Shown here: positions 22,400 to 34,749 of the stretch, in pieces
Layout: each line of letters starts with the position of its first letter
Position numbering within the stretch: position 1 is the stretch's first letter
NCBI RefSeq assembly: GCF_965363235.1
Contig: NC_134840.1
Span: 91,214,416-91,278,415 of the forward strand
DNA length: 64,000 nt
Source: Mytilus galloprovincialis
Taxonomy: Eukaryota; Mollusca; Bivalvia; Mytilida; Mytilidae
Direction: 5' to 3'
Position numbers and translations under genes: made by a program
Notes under the pieces: model-generated
What the model saw: the letters and a program-made list of their open reading frames with translations, nothing else
Database searches by the model: none
Told to the model about the DNA's origin: nothing

Positions 22400-24140
22400 C
22401 TAAATGTTATGGCAGGTTTTGACAACAAATAATCAAAATATAGATCTTGATGTCGTTGTGCTTATATCGACGAGTAAGATCGGCATTTTAGTAAGACTGA
22501 AAAAAATGTATCTCATAATTTCAAAAAAATGCACACATGTATATTTACCTTGACTGTTTTAAATATGATTGATGCATACATGTATAAATATATATATACA
22601 TCACTGGTAAATTATTAAGTCAGGGATTTCGTTACCATAAATTACTTAAAACATTTACTAAATCCTTTCATAGATACATAGATTTGATTTGTTAATTTGG
22701 CTGTACTTAAAGAAAACTTATTAAAAACGGTATTTCACATCCTCTATCTAACGGTAATATTGTACTTAAACCACGCAAAACACTATGTGATCCGCCGAAC
22801 CTTTTAACAGACTCACTTATAAGTAAGGGTAAAGATCTTTTAATTATCGATTTTGTCATCAAAACAATTAAAACATAACTTGATTTGTATTATTTCCAAA
22901 TGTTGTTTTTTTTCGGATGCATAAATACACATTCACGTTTATTTTCTATATAGGGATTACTTTATCCATGTATTACATTATACATATTTATTATATTAAG
23001 GTTAAATCCTAACTATCCTACTGCTTGTAGATACTTTCATTTTTGAAAAAAAAACCACAAAGCATATTTTCTTCGACAGTCATTGACGTTAACCAACTAA
23101 TACTGTCATTGACGTTAACCAACTAAATCCCTAGGATGTGTATGAGTTGATTTTCGTCTGTGATGCGTGATATTTCATTATTCTCAAATCGTACTTTCTA
23201 TCCTAATTTGATCTTAAACACAATTTGTAATGCATTTATGTTATTTTATGTTTACTTTATATGTGTTTTATCACGCCTTACTATTTTTAATATATACCAT
23301 CTTTAAAATGTAAAATGTATTTAATATCACTACAATTTTCAATTCAGTTATCGTATCATTAACAATATAAAAAAATGTAACAAATAGTTCATTACTCCAT
23401 ATACTCCTTACAACCAAAATATTATATTTACATGTGTACGCTCTTTTGTTTAACGCAATTTTGTCCAAGGTTATAGTAGTTGTCCGACTTTTTATATAAG
23501 TTTTTTCTTATCCCTTTCCCCTTTTTTATATTAATATTGCATTGCTATTGTGAAATAGATCAAAAATATTGCTTTAGTGGAAGTAAGTAGAATGGAAGAA
23601 TATAACATCGATAATCGGAAAATTTTTAATGCTAAATTAAAATAACTTCCGACAGCGCTAGCTGTAATGTAACAAAATACCAAAAATCTCAGATAAACAC
23701 AATAAAAATGAGTAGAAATAATTATTCTGAAAAATGAAAGCAGATCATATTCATTAGAATACTTTGGCTTTATACAAGGGTGAATATCAACTTAAATTTA
23801 CATTTTATTGATCAATGTGTTGTTTCAACAAACCTGCTGATCTTATTATTATTACCAGGAAGGATCATTAAAAGTTTAATATCATTTAGATGTACTGATC
23901 AAATTCATTGTATAATTAATGTTATTGCCTTAATATCCCATTTAATTTTCATTATTGTATAAATTACAAATTTATCATTTTAATTGTATACACATGCTTT
24001 AATAATGACTATCGAATACTTGCGTTTATCATGTTGGTAAGTGCATTGTTTTACTGTTTTCAAATTTGTTACTTATATCATAATCTATAAATATTTCGTT
24101 AGACAAAATATCCCAATTTACGTTAAGTCATTGCAGAAAA
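22400..24140. other. Intergenic, AT-rich, no gene recognised
   Basis: Upstream of the hydrolase-like gene. Contains a perfect 25-base tandem duplication (gtcattgacgttaaccaact) at about 23072-23123. The open frames are AT-driven and show no motif. Confidence 0.5.
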
Positions 24141-24146
24141 TAATTT

Positions 24147-24330
24147 GGTCCTGGCTCTAGTTGAAATACAGATAATTCAGCGGTCTTTAAGCAGATATGT
24201 TGATGATACACGACATCATCCACCGTCCGCTGTAAATTTGAGCATGTTCAGGCCTTGTCCTGAAAAAATACCAGTCGAGAGAATTCCACCCAAAACTAGT
24301 ACTTTTCGCAAATGTCCATCCTGCACATGA
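24147..24330 (+). pseudogene. Possible piggyBac transposase C-terminal remnant
   Basis: A 60-residue frame after an AG ends PEKIPVERIPPK followed by FRKCPSC. The H/P-E-K-I-P-P spacing before a cysteine pair resembles the run into the C-terminal zinc finger of piggyBac transposases, but an insertion is needed and nothing upstream matches. Weak call; it may be a chance frame. Confidence 0.2.
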
Positions 24331-24759
24331 TATTTTTGTTTAATAACACCGAATAGCAATAGAAATGGTTAAATTGGACATTCGATCTAGTTCAATTATT
24401 CTTTCGGTATCAAAGTCTTATAAGAAAAAAAAAACCGTTTATTTGATTAAACACACAAATGAACAAGCGTTTTCGTGAAGGGTATGACAAACGTACATAC
24501 GTTTTGGGAAATGCCACGTCATAGAGGCTATAAAAGAATATACTTGTTTATACCCTGGTACCGATAAAACATGAATGATTCTTCATAAAAATAAACTGAC
24601 TATCATCAAAATCCAGCATTCTTATATAAGGTTAAATAGAAAACATGTCCTAAAGGTATATGAAAGAAGTAAAATAACAGAAAATAACGATCTCCAAGGA
24701 AAATAGAAATTAGACAGTTCATTTTTAAAATTTAACGCAAAATCGAAAGCTCAAACAGA

Positions 24760-25130
24760 TGAAAGAAATGACTTGGAACATGCATTTCCTTATGTCAAAA
24801 TGGTTGATTAAACCTGGTTGTTTAGCTATATAAAGCTCTCACTTGTATGACTGTAGCATAAATTTCAATTTTTTAAACAACAATGTGTGAACAAAACAAA
24901 CCCACATAATATTAAAAAAGTAAACAAAATAGGGATACGGCAGTCAACATTGTGTTATAATCTTATTTCTATAAAACAAACAAATATGTCAACCAAGAAA
25001 AACAAAATGGCAAACATACAAAACATACAAAACACATTAGCAAAAATGAAAATCTGGAATAAAATAAAAATGACCACAGCACAATAATACAATGGCGGGA
25101 TGCATACTAACAGAGCCATGCAAAAAGAAT
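24760..25130 (+). repeat. Penelope-tail family repeat (family B)
   Basis: Matches 38135-38380 (ggttgattaaacctggtt, ctctcacttgtatgac, tacggcagtcaacattgtgt). It abuts a Penelope-like coding fragment at 25190, the same order as at 37.98-40.3 kb. Confidence 0.65.
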
Positions 25131-25189
25131 ATTACTGATATTGGATTAAACAGTAAAGGTAAATAATTTACAAAGACAAATAAATGGAC

Positions 25190-25460
25190 ACTTTAACACG
25201 TTATTAAGATGATAAAGAACGCCACTACCCAGCATCTATATTTCAAGGCCAGCGTGTACAATTTGTGAAGTTGATACAGAGTATTTATCAACAAGATCTT
25301 GGTATCTTCCTATGAACTGTTAATCTTTAAAGGACGAGACGTTCTTTGACCATGATTTATCAACTTTCTACTCAGATATTGGTGGCGTTTTTATAAAGTT
25401 TGAGTAGCAGCTACAAGCTCTTAATTACCGAATTGAGTTAAAAATGTATATCCAATATGA
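25190..25460 (-). pseudogene. Penelope-like element C-terminal fragment
   Basis: On the plus strand this matches 39105-39365 base by base over long runs (caagacca/ccagcgtgta, gttgatacagagtatttatcaacaag, gagctacaagctctt). That segment encodes the end of the Penelope-like RT protein (PELVDKYSVSTSQIIQDGLE). This copy carries several small indels and is dead. Confidence 0.7.
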
Positions 25461-25479
25461 AGCTGGAGTGTGTATACAA

Positions 25480-26135
25480 CAGGTTTAATCCACCTTTTTT
25501 TCTACATAAGAAAATGCCTGTACCAATTCATGAATATGACATTCGTTTAGTGTGTTTGGGCTTTTAATTTTTCCATTTGAAAAGGGACTTTCTGTTTTGA
25601 ATTTTCCTCGGAGTTCAGTATTCTAAGATTTTACTTTTTGCTGCTTAAATGCATTGAAGAAATTTATAGTTTCTAAATCAAAATCGTCTCATTTGTCATA
25701 GATTCTGTTACAGTTTATAATTCTATTATGGTGTACTTGTGTTTTGTCGTTAATTATATTATTCTCTGTCCTGAGTGTTCTTGCGTTTATAGTACTGCAT
25801 TCCGTTCACGTAAAGTTTTCATTTTTCGGTATTTCTACCATTACCATATAACGGTAAACGGGAGGTTTGTCAAGCCATAACATCAGGTTCAACACATAAT
25901 TGTTTTTTTAAAATGTCTTTTACCAAATCAGGAATATGGCAATTGTTATCAAACATAAATATTCCATTTATATGTTTGTTGGCGTTGGTTATTTGTAGCA
26001 GTTTAAGTGTTTATGTTGTTCCGTTTTTTTTACCTCTTATAGCTTATATGTCTTCCTCGGTTTTGGTTTGTGACTCAGCTTTGTGTCAGTTTAATCGATT
26101 TATTGAACAGAGGTATTATACTGATGCCTGCATTT
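25480..26135 (-). repeat. Family B (25480-25645) and family A (25845-26135) tail repeats, minus strand
   Basis: 25480-25645 is the reverse complement of the family B words (cctgtaccaattcatgaata, gggactttctgttttgaatt). 25845-26135 reverse-complements family A, ending gaacagaggtattatactgatgcc, the counterpart of the ggcaacagtagtataccgctgttc start seen at 40.78 and 46.89 kb. The frame 25913-26203 is noncoding repeat. Confidence 0.6.
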
Positions 26136-26683
26136 TTGTTAGGCGGATATATTGCCTAAATGAATTCTTGTACATCTCTGAATCTATACCGTATATTATA
26201 TGATGAAAAAAGGTGATATCTATCAATAGTGAATATAATACTAAAAGTATTTGAAATTGACTCTGAAATCTACCAAGGCCGATGTTAACGAAACTTGGCA
26301 TGAATAATGTATGCAATTGTTTTTTTTATAATTATATAGATATATCCGATTTTTGTGACCTAGTGAAACATAGCCTCATTATTCCAGAAAGAAATTTTTA
26401 TACTGTTATTTTCTTTTCTGTAACTATCAGGACACAGATTTAAACATTCAGAAAAGATAGTTATAGAAGAATTTACACTGAAATCTAGAGCATTTGACCA
26501 TCTTTGTGGTTAATAAAAAAATTATGTTAAAATCTCTAAAAGCAATTTTGATCCTTCTGTGATTTTTTTACGAAAATTTACATACAAGCTATGTTCCACT
26601 TATTTAATTCAAATTTGTAATAAAAAAAATTATATACCATTGTTTGCTTAAATTCGATGTAAATGAGGTCGTTATTTTACACA

Positions 26684-27426
26684 TCTATAATACTAAAATT
26701 ACGAGGTCCAATTTGTTAGCCGTCATCACGTAAAAACGACGAATCACAGAATTCAACTTTATATATAACTAATATAGTACAAAGGTGTAGATTAAAAATT
26801 ACACCACTCCAGGCCCTTTTGTTTTCCATGTAATTAATATTGCCAATAATTAAGAAGTTCCGGGTCGAGTCCGCTACCGATACCAATAGTATATTCACCT
26901 GTTACCTATTACCTTATCTGTACGTTCCGCATCTGACAGGCGCACCACCAAACGTTGTTTTCAGGATTAATATGCTATATACACGGGTCATAACCACAGG
27001 GTTGACACTACTAAATTGTCAAATTGTTACCTATTGTAGTATTTTAATTAGTAAGACTTTCTAAGATAACAATACGAATGCTAAAAATCTGGACTAAAAA
27101 TAAGGCGTATAGGTACAGTTTTCAATTTGTTAGTGGGCATGACGTAAAACAGCGAAGCAAAGAATTCAACTGTATTTATAACTTATATAGGACAATGCTG
27201 TTGATTAAGAAATACTCCATTCCAGGACCTTTTGTTTTCCAAATAATTAATATTATTGTTTCAGTTCGACGGGTTCAAACAGAAAGACTTGAAAGCAGAG
27301 AAAAACTGTGTATCTTATAATCGGCATGACTTTATCAGATGACAATACTAATACTAAAATAAGGCTTGCGCATAGTTATATACTATAATTCAGTCACGTA
27401 CCCGTGATATCACGGGTGTGTTCTAG
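26684..27426 (+). mobile_element. Non-autonomous Helitron, 743 bases
   Basis: Starts with TC after an A (TCTATAATACTAAAATTACG) and ends with a perfect palindrome CCCGTGATATCACGGG (27401-27416), six bases, then CTAG followed by T. These are the defining Helitron ends: 5' TC, 3' hairpin plus CTRR, insertion between A and T, no TIRs and no duplication. No Rep/helicase coding. A truncated relative lies at 57455-57975. Confidence 0.75.
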
Positions 27427-27449
27427 TTTTATACTGAAAATATTAGTTT

Positions 27450-28061
27450 TTTGGACATTTCTATCATATTGACAGACATACATATTTTTTTATGTTTGAA
27501 AAGATAAACACCTGTGGATTTTTTTTAAAACGAATTAGAATATCTTACTTACAAAATTACCTACTCAATTCATTAATGTAATAATTCATTGAAAATAGTT
27601 CATTCTTCATTAAAATTTCATGATTTTAGTAAAATAAAAATAAAAACCACGTCATTTGGGCTGCATATTTATCTAATAAAAAAAATGTCATCATATTGGA
27701 AGAAACAATTTTCATACAATATCGAGTCATGATTTGTCATTTTAAAAAAGAGGGGACTATGTCCACGTTTTTCAGCTGATAAAAATCACTTCAAAATAAC
27801 ATATCTTTTTCCAATATTTCACATTTTCACTTCACGTAAAATAACTAATATCAGCAATATCATTACCTCCCCTGTGACTGTATCGTATGCCTTTTGGTAG
27901 TCATAATTATAATTGTTTACAATCTTAATCTCATCCCATTAAGCTGAAGATAAAAATCACCTGAAAAATAAATTATCTTTTCCCGGTATGTCGCTGTTTG
28001 CAAAAAAATAAACAGATACCAGCAATATCATTACCTCCCCTGTTACTGTATCGTATGCCTT
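27450..28061. mobile_element. TTAA-MITE relative with tandemly duplicated right end
   Basis: 27600-27892 aligns with 14060-14324 of the MITE in the LTR fossil (gtcattt-gctgcat-tttatc, gataaaaatca, cattacct-ccctgt-actgtatcgtatgcc). The right terminal block plus about 50 bases of flank (ttttggtagtcataatt, caatcttaatctcatcc) is repeated at about 27945-28115. The left TIR is not clear. Confidence 0.65.
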
Positions 28062-28119
28062 TTGATAGTCATAATTATATTTCATTGCAATCTTAATCTC
28101 ATCCTTAAATTTATCTTCC

Positions 28120-31100
28120 ATCAAAACAAAGTCTTTGTTGTATCTTAACTGTCATCACCTTTAAAATCTTAGAAATGTACCAGTTCATATCGCGCATTAC
28201 AATCTTTATTAGTAATTATTATTATTTGTGTTCGATTCTTAATTGAATTCAAGATCGTTATACTTGATCCAATATAGATTGATATAATTTATTTTAAATC
28301 ATAATCATACCAATCAAAAACATCTGAAATATTTATACATAATTTCATTTAATTTTTCCTTTTTGTTATTGGTATTGTTTTGTACATTTTTTAGGCGTTT
28401 ATGTATATATATATATATATACATATATAAATCTCATTTTCTGACATGACTACAGATTTAACGCTAATTAGCGGGTTGTAAATGAAGCGACACTATTGAT
28501 TTTTATTCTGTCACTTGTAAAATCAATGAAAATTATTTTATAAGTCAAAGATATTTTATTACTTTACATGTTTAGAAAATCAGTCAACGATGTATATCTT
28601 AGGTTTGAAATTTGCATGGGAATTTTTAGGATAATTAATTATCGTACATGTTATCTAGTAGTCATTTATAGTAGGTCAATTTTGATGTAAGTATTTAAAA
28701 GTATACTGTTATTATAATAATGCATAACATATAAGTGTGTGTACATTTTTACTATTTATTTTTATGAATATTCAAGCTCGATTTATACTTTTGTTTAGCA
28801 CAAAGACATATAAGAATTGCTTTTTTCTGTATATGGCAAATATTTTTGACTGTGTATATAAAATCTTTTACTAGTTGTCAACGCAAATGCACATATTCAC
28901 CTATATAAACAGTTGGCTTCATATCACTAACAACAGAAGCTATACTTGCCAGGACGGCAGGTAATGAGAGTGGTTTAAAAATTATGATGATAAATTTGAA
29001 CTAAATTATTTTCCTCACTGTACATATAACTATATTTATCCCTTCCCAGTTTACTTACGTTTTACGACAGAACGCGAGAAGAAGTAAAAGTTTCAATTTT
29101 CCTATCAGTAGTATATCCTTTAATATTTGGTATACAGTCTGAATAACGACCATTTTAATTAGCTACTAGCGCTGTAACGATGTTCCACTGATTATAAAAA
29201 ATGTGCGTTGATTATAAACGTTAAGACCTGTAATTTTGAATGTTTATTGAGCACATGGCATTTATAATAAGCCATTGACATGTGATAGTCAATATGGTTT
29301 TTCATAAGCATTCTGGTATTGGCAATTGATAATCACGCATGGATAACCGTTATGATGCTACACTAGCATTCTGATAAGGGCCACTGCTAAATTTGCGTGA
29401 ATAATAGTTATACTGTTACTTCAATATTCTGTTATAGACAATTGCTAGAGGCTGTTCCACACGAATGTAAAATTCTTTTCCTGGCATTGCAATAGCGTTA
29501 GGGCATTTTTTTAGAAGATATTATCTGATACAGGGGAAAAGGAACAATTTAAAGTAGCATAACTTTAAAAGTTAAAAAGATTGTAGCTACGATAAACAAG
29601 CAACCAGACAAACTGCAATAAGTACATAATTATAATTAATAGATGGAAAACGTCATCAGAGGACGACAAGGTTCAAATCTGCTAACAAATTTACATTTTT
29701 TTTTTAAACATATACAGGTTTGCTAGATGAATGCTTCACGGGGATACACCCGAGTCATGGTTTGTGGTTTTGTCACATATACAGTTCTCGTGATTTATCT
29801 GAATATACAGATTAAAGGTAAATTACAATACTGAACTTCGGCCTATTTTTTTTTTTTTTTTTTTATTAAACCACGAAAATATTCACTTTCTCGTGCTCTA
29901 GTTTTCGAGTTAAACCGTTGACATAATACAGCTTTTAGAAAATTCAGAGAAGGTTGCGTAAACCTAAATCAAATGTATGTCCTCCGTTTTGTTATCATTT
30001 TTTAACAAATTACCAATTTACTAGAAAATTCACAGCGGTTCCAATATAAGGATTCCATTGTCGTTGTTTTTTGTTTCAAAGATTTATGAAAACAAATTTT
30101 AAATAATATTTCGCTATTAGCAGTTATTTTGGCTCAATTTGTCTGAATAAGCTCAAAATCATCGCTAATGTATTGCAAGTCAATATTCCAACCTTATTTT
30201 AATCTGTTTTCATGCCACCTTCAGTTTGACGATAAGCTGGAGATAGGTTTTGCATTAACGCAGCAGTTCTAGTTAAGGAAACAAGAGATGCGTCTGAAAA
30301 AAAAACCCTAAATTCGTTGACTGATTCAGACCACAAAATAAAAACTTAACAAGTAAGACGACGATTGCAATATTGTTTTATTTATTTATGAAATCTCGTT
30401 TCTCCAACATATTGTATTTTTGTATGTAGCTCAAATTAATTCTGACAGATAAACTGGTAAAAAAATGTCAAATTAGCAAAAAAATATTTATACTATGAAA
30501 GAGCACTTTCCCAGAACAATGATACATAGTCGACGTAAATTTCGTGTCTCTTTGGCGTCTTTAATTGTAGTAAACCAAATATCTTCAACTAACTCGGGTG
30601 AGACACAATTCGGACTGCAGTTGTGGTCGTAGTTCGACGGCTTTGTAAGTGGTATCGAGTCCTAATTTCTGTGCCTATGAACATTAACTTTCAAAATAAA
30701 TTCAATGTCAAAGGTCAAAGTCATGTTCAAAATTGACTTTTGTTTGTTTTATGATCTTTGATACTTTAAAAGATATGTATATATATAAGCACTAGTGCAT
30801 GTTTGCTTTATTGTGAGGAATATGCGATACCTTTCGTCTGAAACAAGTTTCTGTCAGGGCATTATCTTCAATAAATCGGAAGTAGCTATTTATCTCCATT
30901 ATAACAGATAAAAGTATATAGAAACTATCTATTTTCAGAAATTTGTGTAAAACTACATTCAGCAGAGATCAAGAGACAATTGTAAACAGGAAGTTGGAAA
31001 TTATCTCCCTAATTTTTTTTGCAAAAGTATCTAGAATCATACATTTTTGAAATCAGTGTAATTTAAGCTATTATTTAATATAATTTAACCGGAAGCGACA

Positions 31101-31455
31101 TTTTCTTAACCTGAAGTAACTCAATATATCCTTTTCACAGGAAACCTTTATCATATTGTAATTAGTGTGAATAAAATTATCATGAGATAGGTCAACCGGA
31201 GGTGACGATAAGTAAACAGGAAGTTGCAATTTTTGCATATTTTTTTTTCATGTAAAAAGTACTTTGACTTAATTTTCAGAAATAAAAAAAAAAATCTGAA
31301 GATTTACTGAGGAATTGAAATTTGAATTTTATATTTTCGTTAAAGCAATTATTATATATCTCTGGATATTAGATTTTTGACAAAAATATTTTGGTGTGAG
31401 TTATTTCCTAACAAAATTAAGGTTTTTTTTTATATACAAATCATGTTTTGTATCA
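28120..31455. other. Intergenic, AT-rich, no gene recognised
   Basis: Long stretch with scattered microsatellites, for example (TA)n near 28402 and a poly-T near 29850. A few ccggaagcgac/ccggaggtgac words occur near 31090 and 31195. No open frame of note and no RNA gene seen. Confidence 0.5.
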
Positions 31456-31459
31456 TTGG

Positions 31460-31550
31460 CCTTTTTAACTGTTTTAAATTCGAGCGTCACTGATGAATCT
31501 TTTGTAGACGAAACATTCGCCTGGCGTAAATACAAATTAAATTCTAATTC
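31460..31550 (+). repeat. Retrozyme fragment with decayed hammerhead
   Basis: cgagcgtcaCTGATGAatcttttgtagacGAAAC retains the core and stem II, but the stem III and cleavage region reads ATTCGCC, losing the ACGCGCGTC box. It is followed by the usual tggcgtaaat. A relic. Confidence 0.65.
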
Positions 31551-31961
31551 GTAAACTCAAACGAACATAAAATATTTATCAAATAACCACAAACTCTTAC
31601 ATGGGAGACGCCACTTGCAGAGACAAGTGCTCTCGAATGTAAATAATATTATGAAAATAAATAATATGATTAATAATATTATTTATTTTGCAAAATGCTA
31701 CTGTACACTTTGACTGCAATGGCTCAAATGACTTTAAACCACCTGAGTTCACTCGTGCATGAGCTCAGTATCCCAATCGAACCGACCTTACTATAATTAA
31801 CCAAACATGTGTTAACTATAAACAAACAACATTTTACATGTTCGATTTTGTACAACTTTGATAAATACATATTTACTCCTGGTATCTATGATGAGTTTAA
31901 GTACCAGTAAAAATTTAAATACTTATCTTAACTTAACTCATAATGAAAGTAAATATAAGTC

Positions 31962-32085
31962 AGGAATATAACAGTTGTTGTCCATTCGTTTGATGTGTTT
32001 GAGCTTTTGATTTTACCATTTGATTAGGGACTTTCCGCTTTGAATTTTCCTCGTTGTTAAGTATTTTTGTGATTTCACTTTTTTA
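31962..32085 (-). repeat. Penelope-tail family repeat (family B) fragment
   Basis: The plus strand reads the reverse complement of the family: caggaatataacagttgttg, ccattcgtttgatgtgtttg, gactttccgctttgaatttt, ending gatttcactttttt. Confidence 0.65.
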
Positions 32086-32109
32086 CTGAAGTCACTAAAA
32101 GAGTATACA

Positions 32110-33000
32110 CGATTGAAAAGATTAAAACATAATGCATACAACTTTTGTACAATTGTATTTCAAGAAGTGTGTACATACATATATGTCAACAGCTGACTAC
32201 TTACGTGGATAATTTGTGGAATATTACAGAATATGTCAAGAAAAAAATGGAATCGTGAAGTAACAATAGCACCAGCATTTTAGGTGAATGTAATGTCTCG
32301 AAAAATAATATTTGAATCGATGTGAAGTCAGGTTCAATATAAAACGGAAGTTATTTTTAGTAAACCTCATTTTTAATAAAAGTTTATTGAAATAAGCGTC
32401 AATTGAGCTATTTTCTGACATCCAAATTAGCATTCAAAACATGTGCATTTGGGTTGGAAAGACATTCAATTGCTCTCTTCTCTTGAACAGAAGAACAATT
32501 GGTTTTTGAATTAGTCTATGTTTATATCAAGTTATATAACATTGGGATTATATGCAGCAAATCTGAACGGTTAATTAGATAGCGTCTAGGGTAAAATTTG
32601 CACTAATCGCGGATACGTTTTACATGTATTTTTATTTTATCTCTTTTGAACTCTTTCGTGATCTTTTATCAATGGTATAAATCAAATTATAAGGTAAGTT
32701 AAGTTATCATACAAATGAGTGAGATTATTATTATTATTTTTTTTTCTAATTTTAGAACCCAGAACAGCACTGTTCACAACTCTGAGGCTGTTGAAAAAAA
32801 GTAAATATTTTATAAGCAGACGGAAACACACTGATAATTTGAACACAACAATTACAGGTTCTAATTTGGGTATTGTCTTCTTTTTTTCTAGCCGTTGTCT
32901 CGTCATGATACCTTTTTAAGATACGAAAATGGACTAATTTAAAGTTTAATTCATTTTGTACATTATATGCATATAATAAATGTTGTATGATTGAAGTAAT
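32110..33000. other. Intergenic, no gene recognised
   Basis: Overlapping open frames on both strands (32236-33134) are AT-driven and show no motif or splice context. Confidence 0.5.
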
Positions 33001-33004
33001 ATAG

Positions 33005-34610
33005 TAGAGATATATGGAAGAGAGACGAAAGATACCAGAGGTAGAGTCAAACAAGATAAAAAATAAACCGACAACGGCATGACTAAAAATTTAAAAAAAA
33101 AACAGAATAAAAGTACATAAGACAAAACATACAAAACTAAAGACTAAGCAACACGAACCCCACCAAAAACTTGGGGTGATATGGTATCATACATGTCCAA
33201 GACTAAACTAGATGTCGATATCGACAATATCAACAATGTCGACACGATATTGACTCCATATCGACAAACGAATACACCGTGACAAAACTCATTGTCGATA
33301 TCGACAATTTCGTTACGATATCGAATCGATATCGACAAATGAAGATAGCATGAAAAAACATACTGTCGATATCGTCGATATCGACTATAACAACACGATA
33401 TCGAATATCGAAAATTTCTGAATTAAAAAATGTATGAACATACAAAACGTCGATATCGTTAATATCGACAACAGCGATACGATATCGATTCGATATCGCC
33501 ATAGAAAATTTTAAACCTCTCCCCGATGATATATGGAATATGGATATACATTAAAGGAGAGCAAACATAATCTAAAAAGAAGTGCTGACAACCCAGGACT
33601 ACCTAAGAAGAAGGGCAAACAGAGGACAAAAGACAAACCCGGTAACAAATAAGACATACTAGGACAAACAACATTTTACATTGAAACTAAAAACAAATGA
33701 AAAACGCAGACCCCGAAATACTTGGGCGACTATACTATAATTTCTTATTGCGTTAACATCTATGTATGAATGAATGTAAAGTTAAGATATTTTACATGAT
33801 CTCTTAAATGCATTGCCAACATAAACAAAAATCGTATGTTAACTGGATTTAAAAAGAAAATTTACGGATTAACTCCAACCGGAGGAAAAAAAATATAAAC
33901 GCACATAGTCCCCCTTTCGAATAATACAATCAATAATCAAGTTACCCTAATGCGTTGTCAAATGAAGATCTTCATAGTGTTATATATTTTATACGATGTA
34001 TTTTTATTACTTAATAATCAACATAGAAATTTACATAAAACAACATCATAGACAAAATGACAATTGTGTCAAATTGTCAATTCATATTAAAATATTTCAA
34101 ATTCATTTTGCTCGTTTAGCGTTTTTTCACCATTTTATATCATTGCATACATCACATATTGTTATATTCACAATAATCGACAACCAAGACAGAGGTTTCA
34201 GGCCGTTGTTCAAGCTATGGGATGTTTGTTGATATCAATTCGATATCGTCGATATCGACAACCAAGACAGAGGTTTAAGAACGTTGTTCTAGTTATACAA
34301 CCAAGACAGAGATTTCAGGCCTTTGTTCAAGATATGGGATGTTTGTCGATATCGCTTCGATATCGACAACAAAGACAGAGGTTTCGGGCTGTTGTTCAAG
34401 TTGTGGGATGTTTGTCGATATCGACAACAAAGACAGAGGTTTAGGGATGTGAAATGCTTGTCGATATCGATTCGATATCAACATCCCAGACAGAGAATTC
34501 AGGACATGTGGACATAACAACATACCGTGTATCGATATCTAATCAACATCGTGTCTTGGACATACCGCGTGATCTCAGGTGCTCCGGAAGAGTAAACTAA
34601 TCCCCCCTTC
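33005..34610 (+). repeat. Dispersed repeat family C, split by an insertion
   Basis: 33005-33180 (gacgaaagataccagagg through gaaccccaccaaaaacttgg) continues at 34569-34605 (gatctcaggtgctccggaag). At 51.9 kb the same sequence is uninterrupted. The 1388 bases between are a separate insertion. In mussels this family continues into Penelope-like coding sequence, so it probably is another Penelope tail. Confidence 0.7.
33181..34568. mobile_element. 1.39-kb element with TCGATATCGA palindrome arrays and TIRs
   Basis: Inserted into a family C repeat with GTGAT on both sides (33176-33180, 34569-34573). The ends are inverted: GGTAT then GTCCAAGAC at the left (with 7 extra bases between) and GTCTTGGAC then ATACC at the right. 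Inside the left end, four units of about 80 bases each (33210-33510) carry GTCGATATCG and its variants. Inside the right end about five units of 55-85 bases (34180-34545) carry acaaccaagacagaggtttc plus the same palindromes. The centre (33510-34180) is unique and noncoding. A foldback-like or subterminal-repeat DNA transposon; family unknown. Confidence 0.65.
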
Positions 34611-34749
34611 ACTAACTTTACAAAATGTTGCATTTCTGTTGTCTATTTTAAATCCTGCTAAGGCTTCTATCACAGAGAAAAAGGATTTTCAAATATATAG
34701 ATTTTAAGCGTGCAACGTGCATTTAATTAAATTTGAATGAAAAAGGGCT

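Noticed and set aside
26716-27320. 60-80 codon frames on both strands, recurring at 57486-57822
   Set aside because: Their recurrence is explained by two Helitron copies; the frames lack any protein motif.
32236-33134. Overlapping 60-100 codon frames
   Set aside because: AT-rich, present on both strands, no motif and no splice context.
33144-33502. Minus-strand frames with repeated RYR and VDID words
   Set aside because: Same palindrome arrays at the left end of the insertion.
34217-34523. Arginine- and tyrosine-rich frames on both strands with repeated ISIRYR
   Set aside because: These come from the GATATC palindrome arrays and read open on both strands.
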